Part shown: one piece after another, positions 17,092-25,542 of the stretch
Layout of the letters: the number at the start of each line of letters is the position of its first letter
Numbering within the stretch: position 1 is the first letter of the stretch
Origin: a candidate division WS1 bacterium
GTDB lineage: Bacteria; Armatimonadota; Zipacnadia; Zipacnadales; UBA11051
DNA: 34,356 nucleotides
Direction: 5' to 3'
NCBI GenBank assembly: GCA_012518355.1
Contig: JAAYSP010000056.1
Coordinates: 1 to 34,356, forward strand
Program-made: the position numbers and the translations under genes
The notes under the pieces: model-generated
Database searches by the model: none
Seen by the model: only the letters and a program-made list of their open reading frames with translations
What the model was told of the DNA's origin: nothing

Positions 17092-18432
17092 CTATCTGAA
17101 GAACCGCAGCCATAGCCAGAGAGAGCACACTATCAAACAGAAGACAGTGGTGGGGATACTCCATTTTAGGTAGCGAGAGTATGGGAAGCCGTGATTGCTG
17201 CTTTCGGCGATACCGGCGACGATGAGATTTGCTGCGGAAGCAACGTAAGTGGCGATGCCGCCAAAGCAAGCACCCAGAGACAGTGCCCACCATAGTGGCA
17301 GAACGTCGGGAGTGTGATACAGGGCAAAAAAGTCAGCAGACGAGATTTCCGGGTGCATGGTGGCCGCAAGCGACTGGACCAGGGGGACGGCCATGACTAT
17401 GAATGCCACGTTGTTGAGAAAAGCAGTCAGCACTGCTGACGCCCACAAAAGTAGGATGGTCATGAGCAGTGAGTTACCCTGCGACACATCCAGCAGACCC
17501 TGACTCAGACGTTCGAAGACACCCGTTTCAGCCAATCCGCCGACCATGATGAACAGTCCGATGAAGAAGAAGATGGTAGACCACTCGACCTGCTCGAAAG
17601 CCTCTTCGAGACCTTCGGTGTGGAGCAAAAGCAGCAACACAGCGCCGCCCATAGCTATGGTTGCTGGCTCCAGGTTGACTGCTCCGTGGATGACGAAGCC
17701 GGTAAGAGTGACGAAGATGACGATAAGGCAGCGATTTAGCAGGGGACGGTTGGCGATGGCCCCGTCCTCGTCGAACTGCATGATCTCGTTTCGCAGATCG
17801 TCGCTGACTACGAAAACGCCCCGGTATCGCAGAGTGATAACTGCCACTGTTATGAGCAGGCAAAAGATTGCCACTGGTGTGTTCACGAAGATGAAGTCCA
17901 TGAAGTTCAGTCGAGCCATGGAGCCGACTACGATGTTGGGCGGGTCACCGATGAGAGTGGCCGCTCCACCGATGTTGGATGCCAGGATGATTGCGATTAG
18001 CGCTGGCGCCGGATCACATCTTAGCCGCTCATATATGAGAATGGTAAGCGGTGCGAACATAAGCACAGTCGTGACGTTGTCGAGAAAGGCTGATAGAACC
18101 GCAGTCATGATGGCCACCAGTGCCAGAATCTTCACTGGATCGCCACTGGCGAGCTTTGCGGTGCGGATAGCCAGCCACTCGAACATCCCTGTTTTGCGTG
18201 AGATGTTGACTATCACCATCATGCCGATAAGCAGCAAAATAGTGTTCCAGTCCACTCCGCTGAGGCCGCTTACGGGGTTGCCATGAAGCGCATCGTGCTG
18301 ATCGATTCCGCCGATGATGATGATGAGCATAGCACCGGCCAGGGCTAGGATGGTTCGGGGAAGTCGCTCCAGGGCAATGAGAAATGAGACTACAACGAAT
18401 ATGACGATTGTGACGATGGAGTGAGTATCCAT
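17092..18432 (-). CDS. ArsB/NhaD-type ion transporter (SLC13/CitM superfamily)
   Basis: A 446-residue membrane protein with about 11-12 hydrophobic helices. Characteristic sequence includes GVDWNTILLLIGMMVIVNISRKTGMFEWLAIRTAKLASG, SAFLDNVTTVLMFAPLTILI and SNIGGAATLIGDPPNIVVGS in the first half. The second half repeats these with TIFFFIGLFIMVGGLAETGVF and TAFLNNVAFIVMAVPLV. The DNVTT and NNVAF elements are the inverted-repeat hairpins of this superfamily. Substrates in relatives include Na+/H+, arsenite or anions, so specificity is open. It starts 8 bases after the stop of the CBS gene, so the two are almost surely co-transcribed. The ribosome binding site is weak (AAAGAG), consistent with translational coupling. 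Confidence 0.88.
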   Translation of the reverse strand: MDTHSIVTIVIFVVVSFLIALERLPRTILALAGAMLIIIIGGIDQHDALHGNPVSGLSGVDWNTILLLIGMMVIVNISRKTGMFEWLAIRTAKLASGDPVKILALVAIMTAVLSAFLDNVTTVLMFAPLTILIYERLRCDPAPALIAIILASNIGGAATLIGDPPNIVVGSMARLNFMDFIFVNTPVAIFCLLITVAVITLRYRGVFVVSDDLRNEIMQFDEDGAIANRPLLNRCLIVIFVTLTGFVIHGAVNLEPATIAMGGAVLLLLLHTEGLEEAFEQVEWSTIFFFIGLFIMVGGLAETGVFERLSQGLLDVSQGNSLLMTILLLWASAVLTAFLNNVAFIVMAVPLVQSLAATMHPEISSADFFALYHTPDVLPLWWALSLGACFGGIATYVASAANLIVAGIAESSNHGFPYSRYLKWSIPTTVFCLIVCSLWLWLRFFR

Positions 18433-18440
18433 AAATCGCT

Positions 18441-18899
18441 TTACTCTTTTTCACAGGGTATCTGGCTGAAGTAGTGTCGGATCAGGTCACTGCGCCTGAT
18501 GAAGCCCACGATCTCGCCGTTTCTTTCAACTCCGACTGCTGAGACGCCTTTGACTAGCATGATGTGGGCGACTTTTACTATCTTAGCGTCCTCTTCGACC
18601 ATGTTTAGTTTGCTACCAGCCTCCACGTCCATGACCTGGATTTCGTTCAGAGGTTTGTCGAAGTTGATAAGAGAGTACTCTTCGGGCAGGAAGTCTATGC
18701 TTGGGACCGCATCGAGATAGCTGGGCAGCACAACACGAAGGACATCCACTTCACGGAGCACCGAGTGTCGGCCACACTCCTTGTGGATGACCGGAAGCAT
18801 CGGTACATTTGCTTTGAGCATGATCTCGACAGCTTCTCGCAGGGGCATTTCTGCCCTGACGCGGACGAAATCGGTCTGCATTATGTCTTTTGCTCTCAT
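18441..18899 (-). CDS. Tandem CBS-domain protein
   Basis: A 152-residue protein made of two CBS domains. The first begins AKDIMQTDFVRVRAEMPLREAVEIMLKANVPMLPVI. The second is built around GSKLNMVEEDAKIVKVAHIMLVKGVSAVGVERNGEIVGFIRRSDLIR. CBS pairs bind adenine nucleotides and regulate partner proteins. Here the partner is probably the transporter gene that follows after 8 bases. The ATG at 18899 has a good GGAGG/TGAGG site. No DNA-binding or enzymatic domain is attached. Confidence 0.88.
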   Translation of the reverse strand: MRAKDIMQTDFVRVRAEMPLREAVEIMLKANVPMLPVIHKECGRHSVLREVDVLRVVLPSYLDAVPSIDFLPEEYSLINFDKPLNEIQVMDVEAGSKLNMVEEDAKIVKVAHIMLVKGVSAVGVERNGEIVGFIRRSDLIRHYFSQIPCEKE

Positions 18900-19129
18900 G
18901 GGCCTCAGCCTCCGACGGCAGTCTCAACATATTGGTCGCCGGTCACTGTGCGGTTGGGTTACCGGAGAAATCACAGGTCAGTGCGTGACTTCTTTATGAT
19001 AACACACACGGGCATATTTCTGCCACTGCACACGCGCCTATCAGTACGCCTTTTGTGGGATCAGGCCATAGCGGCCACTGTATGTGATGTATTGACCACA
19101 GCGGCATGTGCAGCTGGGCGACATAAGAT

Positions 19130-19156
19130 GGCGCCGGGACCTGATGGCCCGGCGCC
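19130..19156 (-). terminator. GC-rich hairpin after the DegT gene
   Basis: GGCGCCGGG (19130-19138) pairs perfectly with CCCGGCGCC (19148-19156) around a 9-base loop. It begins 38 bases past the aminotransferase stop in the direction of its transcription. The bases that follow on the minus strand (ATCTTATG) are only partly T-rich, so termination is likely but not certain. The remainder of 18900-19193 contains only the upstream region of the CBS gene. Confidence 0.5.
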
Positions 19157-19193
19157 CAAGTGGTCGTATCTATAGCACCATCAGAGAGGATGC

Positions 19194-20468
19194 TTACTTC
19201 GCGTAGGCCGCTCCGACCTTCTTGATAGCCGCGGCGATATCGCGCATGTCCTGCTCCTCGTAGGTCGGGTGTACCGGCACGAAGAACGTGCGGCTTTCGA
19301 CCCAGATGGCATTCGGAAGCTCCAGGTCTGCGTAGTTGACGGCTTCAGGTCGGGTTGCAGGATCCTTGAACGGATACTGCAGCTTGCCAAAGCCGATCTG
19401 TTCGCGGTAGCACTTCTCCTTGTAGCCTTCAGGCCACAGTACCGGGCCTGCCGGTACGCCTTCGGCACCTACAGCCTGGAAGAACTGGCGCGCCTCTACG
19501 CTGATGCGGTCAGTATCCAGGATGATCGGATATAGCCAGTAGGCGTTCTTGCGCTCTTCAGTGTCTATGGGCAGGGCAAGGATGTACGGTTCATCCTTGA
19601 GCTCTTCATCGAGGATCTTGGCATTGCGGCGTCGCAGCGGCAGGTTCCAGGTGTCCATCAGTTCTAGCTGGCGCAGCCCGATGGCCGACTGGCTTTCTGT
19701 CAGCCGGAAGTTGAAGCCGATCCGATTGTGGATATACGGCAGCTTCTCTTCCAGTTCCAGCAGCCGCATTCGCTCGGATACATCATAGCCGTGGTCACGG
19801 AAAGCGCGAGCGTTCCATGCCCAATCTTCGTTATTGGTCACCACGCAGCCGCCCTCTCCACCGGTGGTGAAGTGCTTGCTCTGGCAGAAAGAGGTGGCGC
19901 CCAGGTGGCCGATGCTACCGGCCTTCTTGCCCTTGTAGACGCCTCCATGAGCCTGGGCCGTGTCTTCGATTACGTACAGCCCGTGTTTGTCGGCGATCTC
20001 CATGATTGGGTCCATGTCAGCCATGCAGCCGTACAGGTGCACGACCACGATGGCCTTGGTGCGTTCGGAGATGTTGTCTTCGATTGACTGCGGGTCTATG
20101 GTGTGGGTCAGTTTGTCTACGTCGGCAAATACTGGTACAGCCATGGACTGAGCCACCGACATGGACGATGCGATGAAGGTATAGCTTGGCACGATGACCT
20201 CATCACCGGGGCCGATGTTCAGAGCTCCGGCCATGGCTGTATGAAGTGCGCTGGTGCCGCTGTTGCAGGAAATACCGTACTTGCAGTCACACCATTCGGC
20301 ATACTTCTGTTCGAACTCCATTCCGACAGTCCCGGTCCAATAGTTGACCTTACCGGCGCGGAGTGGCTCCACAGATGCCTGGATGCTCTCTTCGTCGAGG
20401 TATGGCCATGGCGGGAATGGCGCTTCCCTTACTTTATCGCCACCGTCAATAGCAAGCTTCTCCGACAT
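19194..20468 (-). CDS. DegT/DnrJ/EryC1/StrS family PLP-dependent aminotransferase
   Basis: A 424-residue enzyme starting at an ATG at 20468 with AGGAGG about 9 bases upstream (an in-frame ATG further up has none). The fold is the sugar aminotransferase type: NSGTSALHTAMAGALNIGPGDEVIVPSYTFIASS, D169 in VIEDTAQAHGG contacting the PLP ring, and the Schiff-base lysine K198 in FCQSKHFTTGGEGG. Members convert keto-sugars or inososes to amino sugars or amino-cyclitols using glutamate or glutamine. The long N-terminal segment LAIDGGDKVREAPFPPWPYLDEE is typical of the AHBA synthase-like and inosose aminotransferase branches. The gene lies 135 bases downstream of a GT2 gene on the same strand, suggesting envelope or glycan synthesis. 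Confidence 0.9.
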   Translation of the reverse strand: MSEKLAIDGGDKVREAPFPPWPYLDEESIQASVEPLRAGKVNYWTGTVGMEFEQKYAEWCDCKYGISCNSGTSALHTAMAGALNIGPGDEVIVPSYTFIASSMSVAQSMAVPVFADVDKLTHTIDPQSIEDNISERTKAIVVVHLYGCMADMDPIMEIADKHGLYVIEDTAQAHGGVYKGKKAGSIGHLGATSFCQSKHFTTGGEGGCVVTNNEDWAWNARAFRDHGYDVSERMRLLELEEKLPYIHNRIGFNFRLTESQSAIGLRQLELMDTWNLPLRRRNAKILDEELKDEPYILALPIDTEERKNAYWLYPIILDTDRISVEARQFFQAVGAEGVPAGPVLWPEGYKEKCYREQIGFGKLQYPFKDPATRPEAVNYADLELPNAIWVESRTFFVPVHPTYEEQDMRDIAAAIKKVGAAYAK

Positions 20469-20603
20469 TGTGCTTTTCCTCCTCAATTATTGTGTCAAGA
20501 CTGCTATTTCCTCGTTTTTGACGACCTTCCTGGCTATATTCGCCATCGAGGTCTCGTTCACCTTCTTTTGCGGCAAACTGGCAATACTCATACCGTCCGG
20601 CGG

Positions 20604-21368
20604 TTATTCGGCGGTGTGTAAAGCATCACCTGAAGGTGTGGCTTTTCCAGTGAGACGGCACCAAAATAGTTTGAGCAGCACCCAACCTGCTTCAAATATG
20701 ATCTTCTTGGATATCTTGCTCTGGCCCCGCTGCCGATCGTGGAACACTATGGGCACTTCACAGACGGAGGCTCCGATACGATGGCACTTGAACAGTGTCT
20801 CCATCAGGAAAGAGTAACCCTCTGTGCTGCTGTCGAGCAGGTCGGCCTTCTGTATGATCTCCTTGCGGTAGGCGCGGAAACCTCCAGTACAGTCGCGTAC
20901 TGGCAGCCCTGTGAGCAAGCGAGCCAGGGCAGATGCAGTGCGGCTGAGGACAATTCGTGACAGCGGCCAGTTCTCAGTACCGCCTCCGGGTACATACCGC
21001 GAGCCGATGGCTATATCGTGGTGCTCAGTGGCGGCATACAGTGCGGGGATCCTGGTCGGATCATGCGACAGGTCGGCATCCATCGTCATGATTACGCGGT
21101 AGCCGTCCTGTAGCCCCAGGGCAAAGCCTTCTCGGAGTGCAGATGCATAGCCAAGCTTGCCGCTACGATGCAGCACGCGTACGCCGCCAGACGTCTGCTG
21201 TGCCAGTTCGTCAGCGATCTGACCTGTCCCATCGGGGGAGTTGTCATCCACCACCAGCAGGTTGGCGGGCAGCCCCAGTTTCATGACCTGACTGGCCAAT
21301 ATCGGCAGATTTTCGGCCTCGTTATATGTCGCGGTGATGATCAGGAGCTCGGGAGTGTCGCGATTCAT
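20604..21368 (-). CDS. Polyprenol-phosphate mannosyltransferase-like glycosyltransferase (GT2, DPM1 type)
   Basis: A 254-residue glycosyltransferase transferring a hexose from a nucleotide sugar to a polyprenyl phosphate at the membrane face. Motifs are ITATYNEAENLP, LLVVDDNSPDGTG (D41/D42), the catalytic DADLSHDP (D97, D99), GSRYVPGGGTENWPLSR and RDCTGGFRAYRK. It ends after IFEAGWVLLKLFWCRLTG with no GtrA-like membrane domain, so it is the short soluble form. The ATG at 21368 begins the homologous part but has only a weak AAGG upstream; an extension to 21455 looks non-homologous. It sits between the cold-shock and DegT genes. Confidence 0.9.
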   Translation of the reverse strand: MNRDTPELLIITATYNEAENLPILASQVMKLGLPANLLVVDDNSPDGTGQIADELAQQTSGGVRVLHRSGKLGYASALREGFALGLQDGYRVIMTMDADLSHDPTRIPALYAATEHHDIAIGSRYVPGGGTENWPLSRIVLSRTASALARLLTGLPVRDCTGGFRAYRKEIIQKADLLDSSTEGYSFLMETLFKCHRIGASVCEVPIVFHDRQRGQSKISKKIIFEAGWVLLKLFWCRLTGKATPSGDALHTAE

Positions 21369-21694
21369 CGGCTGTTTTCGCCTTGGTGTATTCGCTATTG
21401 CATCGCTTGCATTGCTATGCGGTCGCCGGCTCACCGACACAGCATGGAAGTCCACAGAGGAGCCGTCACAGGGGAGAGCAATTCACAGACTGCATGCACG
21501 TCGACGTGTGACCGCTGTTTGCAGGGGGAGATCAAAAAGAACGAGTTGCGCATAGACCGGGCAATATGCTACTTCTGGCACCCGGTTACCAAGCCGCAAG
21601 ACTACCCTCTGTGCATATCTGCGGTCCGGAAAGCCTCAGGAGCGTAAATCTACTATGTCACGCCTTCGGCCACGGCAGTGTCGGCCAAATATGA
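21369..21694. other. Spacer between cold-shock and glycosyltransferase genes, 326 bases
   Basis: I see no credible coding frame, no strong dyad and no clear promoter here. Frames in this interval are short and overlap each other. Confidence 0.4.
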
Positions 21695-21958
21695 CTACCA
21701 GATAGAGTCGGAGTCGCCTGGTTCCTCTTGTCCGTCGGAGTCTGAGGGCGAACTGGCTGTGCCCAGACGAACAACGTTGGCAGCCTGGGGGCCTCGGTCG
21801 CCCTGGATCACCTCGAACTCCACCTCTTCACCATCGTCAAGCGTCTTGTAGCCTTCGTGTTGGATGGCCGAGTAGTGGACGAATACATCTTCCTCGCCGT
21901 CTCGCTCGATGAAGCCGTAGCCCTTCTGGGCGTCAAACCATTTCACACGCCCGCGCAC
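21695..21958 (-). CDS. Cold-shock domain protein (CspA family)
   Basis: An 87-residue single-strand nucleic-acid-binding protein. It starts with GTG at 21958, with GGGAGG about 9 bases upstream. The cold-shock fold is intact: [16 protein letters not shown] carries RNP1 (KGYGFI) and [10 protein letters not shown] carries RNP2 (VFVHYS), followed by [19 protein letters not shown]. An unusual 20-residue acidic Ser/Asp tail ([19 protein letters not shown]) extends it beyond the usual 66-70 residues. Such proteins act as RNA chaperones and antiterminators. The gene appears monocistronic. Confidence 0.95.
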   Translation of the reverse strand: MRGRVKWFDAQKGYGFIERDGEEDVFVHYSAIQHEGYKTLDDGEEVEFEVIQGDRGPQAANVVRLGTASSPSDSDGQEEPGDSDSIW

Positions 21959-22361
21959 TTGCCCTGCCTCCCGATGCTGATTGTGGCGTCATGCTATGCA
22001 GAAGCTTACTATAACGTTCAGTGGCTGTCAATCCATTTGAGGCTGTTTGCCAGTGCCATTCATGACAGAAATGCGAAGTGGTGACTACCGGGGATTCAGT
22101 GCTGTGATTTGACTTGCTTGCGCGAATTGTTAGCCTCACCGGCAGGTACTATCAGAGAGCGGCTGAGAAGAGTGTGCATGGGACCTGAACGGGGCTCTTG
22201 CGTGCTGAATTACTACGGTGATGACGGGAAAGTAGGCTGTTTTTGAAAGGCGAAGGTGGAGATGTTGAAGGCCGGCGCACTGATGCCTGAAAACACCTGG
22301 AAGAGCAGCTCATCGCTGGTTGTATGCTCTATGTATATAGATGTATATAGGGCGTCGCAGT
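21959..22361. other. Spacer upstream of the cold-shock gene, 403 bases
   Basis: The interval should hold the cold-shock promoter and its 5' leader. A minus-strand TTGACA (22032-22027) lies about 70 bases upstream of the start, but no well-spaced -10 follows: TATAGT is only 13 bases away. At the right end an exact tandem duplication of ATGTATATAG occupies 22331-22350, just beyond the stop of the TPR/membrane gene. No gene is visible. Confidence 0.4.
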
Positions 22362-23081
22362 TCACACGCCCAGCGTGCGATGGATTTCGTTTTGTTGATG
22401 GGCAGTGATATACGTGTCATATATGCCGTATGCGTAGACAGCCAGGTAGACGATAATCCCACAAATAACCAGGCCCCACCATCCAGTAGGCATATCTGCC
22501 AGCATCTCGCGAGCCCGTAAGGCCTGTTCGGAAAACGACAATGCCTGCTTGCCAGCGTTTTGAGCAACCTTCGCCCACGGTTCCATCACCAGCGCCTTGA
22601 ACAGTAGCATCAGCAGGACTGCAGCGGTGGCAAACAAGGCCAGGCCTTTTTCGTACTGTCGGTTGTACAACTGTCCCAGACCGGCGAACAGAATGGCTGC
22701 CAGCACTGCATTAAGCGGCCTGCGAGAACTGGATTTGAACTGGTCTGAGTCTGCGACAAGCTCACGGATCATCTGTAGCCGTTGCTCCTCCGGAGACGGG
22801 GCAACCAATGCCGAAGCAAATTTGCGCTCGGCATCTACGTTCGACGGCTCCAGTTCCATCGCTTTGAGGTAGTACTTCCTGGCCAGTGCCGATTTCCCCA
22901 TGGTCGCATACACGTCGCCAGCCAGTTCGAAGGCTGAGGTACTGTTTGGGAACCGATCAACTAGCTCCAGTGCCGTCTTCTCCGCGGCCTGCAAGTCACC
23001 GGTATGCAACAACAGTTCGGTCTGAGCTAGCAGCTTGTCGAACGGATCATGATCATCCATGGCGTCGGGGCTATCCATCAT
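22362..23081 (-). CDS. TPR protein with C-terminal membrane segments
   Basis: A 239-residue protein. The start is placed at the ATG at 23081 (a second ATG follows at 23078), overlapping the end of rsfS by 11 bases; a frame extending further upstream would lie inside rsfS. The N-terminal half holds TPR units (LLLHTGDLQAAEKTALELVDRFPNS and FELAGDVYATMGKSALARKYYLKAMELEPSN). The C-terminal half has the motif AGLGQLYNRQYEKGLALF, which resembles the GLGQ(F/L)YNGQ element of TM2-like and DUF5683-like small membrane domains. Two clear hydrophobic stretches follow, one near ALFATAAVLLMLLFKALV and one near WGLVICGIIVYLAVYAYG. Its role is unknown; co-translation with rsfS points to co-expression, not necessarily shared function. 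Confidence 0.75.
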   Translation of the reverse strand: MMDSPDAMDDHDPFDKLLAQTELLLHTGDLQAAEKTALELVDRFPNSTSAFELAGDVYATMGKSALARKYYLKAMELEPSNVDAERKFASALVAPSPEEQRLQMIRELVADSDQFKSSSRRPLNAVLAAILFAGLGQLYNRQYEKGLALFATAAVLLMLLFKALVMEPWAKVAQNAGKQALSFSEQALRAREMLADMPTGWWGLVICGIIVYLAVYAYGIYDTYITAHQQNEIHRTLGV

Positions 23082-23427
23082 AGTGCCCCGAGATAACCTC
23101 GGCATCAGGCCACAGCCGCTGCAGGTCATACATACGACGGCTTTCCTCAGTGAAGATATGCACCACCACATGCAGGTAATCCATGAGAATCCAGCCGCCC
23201 TGGCGGCTTCCTTCCACATGGCTCGGTGGGATATCATGCTCGCGCATCTGCTTTTGGATTTCCTCTGAAATGGCCTGCAAGTGCTGAGGAGACCGTCCGT
23301 GGCAAATGATGAAGTAGTCGCAAATGGTGGTAACTGGTCGCATGTCCATCACTATTATGTCCAGAGCGCGACGGTCTTCGGCAGCCTGACTGATCAATTC
23401 CGCCTTTTGAGTTGGTTCCAGTTCCAA
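23071..23427 (-). CDS. rsfS: Ribosome silencing factor RsfS
   Basis: A 118-residue protein of the Iojap/DUF143 family that binds ribosomal protein uL14 and blocks subunit joining in stationary phase. Signature sequence is ALDIIVMDMRPVTTICDYFIICHGRSPQHLQAI, then HVEGSRQGGWILMDYLHVVVHIFTEESRRMYDLQRLW. The start codon is TTG at 23427, supported by a GGGAGGCG site correctly placed upstream; no closer ATG begins the homologous region. It follows the lytR gene by 84 bases, in the nadD-lytR-rsfS order seen in several bacterial groups. Confidence 0.95.
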   Translation of the reverse strand: MELEPTQKAELISQAAEDRRALDIIVMDMRPVTTICDYFIICHGRSPQHLQAISEEIQKQMREHDIPPSHVEGSRQGGWILMDYLHVVVHIFTEESRRMYDLQRLWPDAEVISGHYDG

Positions 23428-23511
23428 GTAATCGCCTCCCTGGCTTATAATGCCTGGCTCGGCTTCAGCCAGCCTGTATCACTATGACCGGCCTGTATCA
23501 TCATGTATTTT

Positions 23512-24798
23512 TCACTGCGGCCCACAAAAATCGCTGCCGATAGTGATTTTTATGCAGGGCTCTTGATCATGGCTGTCACTGAACGAGCTGGCAGAAATCT
23601 TGCCACAGCCCAATGCCTCGACGGCTCTGCGAGCGATCGCTGCCGTTGGCCCTGAGTACTCCACTGATGTAGTGGCATGCTCAAAACTGTCAGCGTTGTC
23701 AGTGGTGACATTTTCGAAGCCGTGCTGTCCCAGCAGATCGGCTGCCTGGCCTGCGATGCCACCCTTACCGCAGCCATTGTAGACTACCACAGGGCAATCG
23801 GTGCGGGCGCGACCGAACAGGTGATCGTCAACTCGACTCAATTCCTCATGAAACGCACTGATCCGCAATTCCCCGTAGTAGATGTCTCCTATCATGCGAT
23901 CGCCCATGGGGACAGTGGCAGTGTGTATGTCAGCAGGATCGATGCTGCGGATGACCTTGAGCATTGCGGCCGTCTGCAGCCAACTCATGTCGGTGTCAAT
24001 GAATTTCATCACATGGCTGCCGGCCCGCAGCAGTCTGGGCACCTGCAGCACACCGAGTTTCTGGCGCGCCATTTCACGCAGGAACATCTGTTGGTGTGCT
24101 GCGCGGTCCAGGTCGCTGATACTTACGCGGTACTTTTGCCCACGGTTGTTGCGGTACCAGTTAGAGTGGCGGTAACGGACAAAACCAAGCGCCTGCCTGC
24201 CGTCCAGGTGTTGCCTGCCAGGTTCGAGTTTGATGTGCAGGTTTCCCCAATTGTCGTCATAATTCATGCCCCGCCGGGTGCCATTGGTCTTTGGGCCTTC
24301 GATATCGGGGATAGTTATATCCACACCACCGAGGATGTCTACTGCCTGGACGAAACCTTCGAAGTCAATCTTCATATAAAAGTCGGTGTCCTGCCCAAGA
24401 AGCTGACGTACTGTAGCCACAGTCAGGTCAGGGCCTCCGTAGGCATAGGCGGCGTTGACCTTGTCCTTGCTGCGACCGGGAATGTCGACACGCAAGTCAC
24501 GAGGTATGGATAGCACGGCCATTTTTTTCAACGCGGGGTTGAGCGATGCCACCATAAGTGTATCGGAACGTCCGATTTCACCGTCGCGATCATCAGCGCC
24601 GATGATGACTATCCGTAAAATTTTGCCGCCAGGCAGTACATCAGCGTGCAGCCCCATGTCGTCGTCCGCAATGCTGTCGCCTTCAGTCAATCTGGTCGAA
24701 TCCAGCGGTGCGATGGCAGCATCGTACAATCCGTAAGCGCCGCCGGCGATTACAGAAAAGGCCATCAGATAGAGCAGAATATCAACACTTTTCATCAT
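23512..24798 (-). CDS. LytR-CpsA-Psr family protein with LytR_C domain
   Basis: A 428-residue membrane-anchored protein that probably ligates teichoic-acid-like or other glycopolymers to peptidoglycan. An N-terminal membrane segment (VDILLYLMAFSVIAGGAYGLY) is followed by the LCP domain: RIVIIGADDRDGEIGRSDTLMVASLNP, KMAVLSIPRDLRVDIPGRSKDKVNAAYAYGG and the late LDGRQALGFVRYRHSN with conserved arginines. The C terminus (VVVYNGCGKGGIAGQAADLLGQHGFENVTT) is a LytR_C domain. Two ATGs are adjacent (24798 and 24795); GGAG spacing slightly favours the second. It follows nadD by 16 bases and precedes rsfS. Confidence 0.92.
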   Translation of the reverse strand: MMKSVDILLYLMAFSVIAGGAYGLYDAAIAPLDSTRLTEGDSIADDDMGLHADVLPGGKILRIVIIGADDRDGEIGRSDTLMVASLNPALKKMAVLSIPRDLRVDIPGRSKDKVNAAYAYGGPDLTVATVRQLLGQDTDFYMKIDFEGFVQAVDILGGVDITIPDIEGPKTNGTRRGMNYDDNWGNLHIKLEPGRQHLDGRQALGFVRYRHSNWYRNNRGQKYRVSISDLDRAAHQQMFLREMARQKLGVLQVPRLLRAGSHVMKFIDTDMSWLQTAAMLKVIRSIDPADIHTATVPMGDRMIGDIYYGELRISAFHEELSRVDDHLFGRARTDCPVVVYNGCGKGGIAGQAADLLGQHGFENVTTDNADSFEHATTSVEYSGPTAAIARRAVEALGCGKISASSFSDSHDQEPCIKITIGSDFCGPQ

Positions 24799-24814
24799 CA
24801 GCTCCGCTTACCAG

Positions 24815-25474
24815 TCATCCGCCACACGCATGCATACCGAGACAGGCAGGAAGGTATAGACCGGCAGCGAGGATGTACAGTCTTACAGTTTCTGGCACGT
24901 AATCACTGATGTCTTCACCGCATGAAACGCGTCGCCTGACTTCGGTGGCGGAAATATCCGGGGTTTCAAGTGTCAGCGTATCTACCTTTGCCATTCGTTT
25001 TTCACCTAGCGTTGCTCTCAGGTTGTCCAGAGCATAGCCCGGACGTTGCACAGCTACGAATTGGCACTGGTCTAGAATTGCGTCAGGTTCGCGCCAGTTG
25101 GGCAGATCCAAAGCCATGTCGCCCCCTGCGATAAAATACAGGCGGCATTTGAGGCCGGTCCACGACTGCAAAAGGCGAAGCGTATGGACGGTGTAACTGA
25201 TTTCTGTTCGCATCATTTCGACTTGTGACACGGAAAACGCAGGTTCGTCACAGGTGGCCAGCAGGGCCATCATGTAGCGGTGTTGGCCCGTACTGACCGA
25301 ACCGTTGGGCTTATGTGGGGGATAACCAGAAGGGATGAAAACAACTCGGTCCAGGCCATAGGCCCGGCGCACCTGTCGGGCGACGGCCAGATGCCCGTGA
25401 TGAATCGGGTCAAAAGTGCCGCCCAGTATGCCCAGACGGCGTACGCTGGTCCAGTCAAACCCCAGATTCTCCAT
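24815..25474 (-). CDS. nadD: Nicotinate-nucleotide adenylyltransferase NadD
   Basis: A 219-residue enzyme converting nicotinate mononucleotide and ATP to deamido-NAD. The nucleotidyltransferase signature GILGGTFDPIHHGHLAVA is at the N terminus. PSGYPPHKPNGSVSTGQHRYMMALLA follows, and the C-terminal DISATEVRRRV matches the ISSTxIR motif. The ATG at 25474 (MENLGFDW) is taken as the start because it gives a normal length; an in-frame codon at 25510 is possible, and neither has a strong ribosome binding site. It is the first gene of the nadD-lytR-rsfS run. Confidence 0.95.
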   Translation of the reverse strand: MENLGFDWTSVRRLGILGGTFDPIHHGHLAVARQVRRAYGLDRVVFIPSGYPPHKPNGSVSTGQHRYMMALLATCDEPAFSVSQVEMMRTEISYTVHTLRLLQSWTGLKCRLYFIAGGDMALDLPNWREPDAILDQCQFVAVQRPGYALDNLRATLGEKRMAKVDTLTLETPDISATEVRRRVSCGEDISDYVPETVRLYILAAGLYLPACLGMHACGG

Positions 25475-25542
25475 CAGCGCGATTTTAGCACACCACGGGC
25501 GCTTTTGCAAAGCCTGTCGGAAACGTTCATATGGTCACCAAA

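Noticed and set aside
22003..22032. TTGACA upstream of the cold-shock gene as a promoter
   Set aside because: The nearest good -10 (TATAGT) is only 13 bases away, and the one with suitable spacing is a poor match.
23677..24513. 278-codon plus-strand frame
   Set aside because: Shadow of the LytR-CpsA-Psr gene on the other strand.
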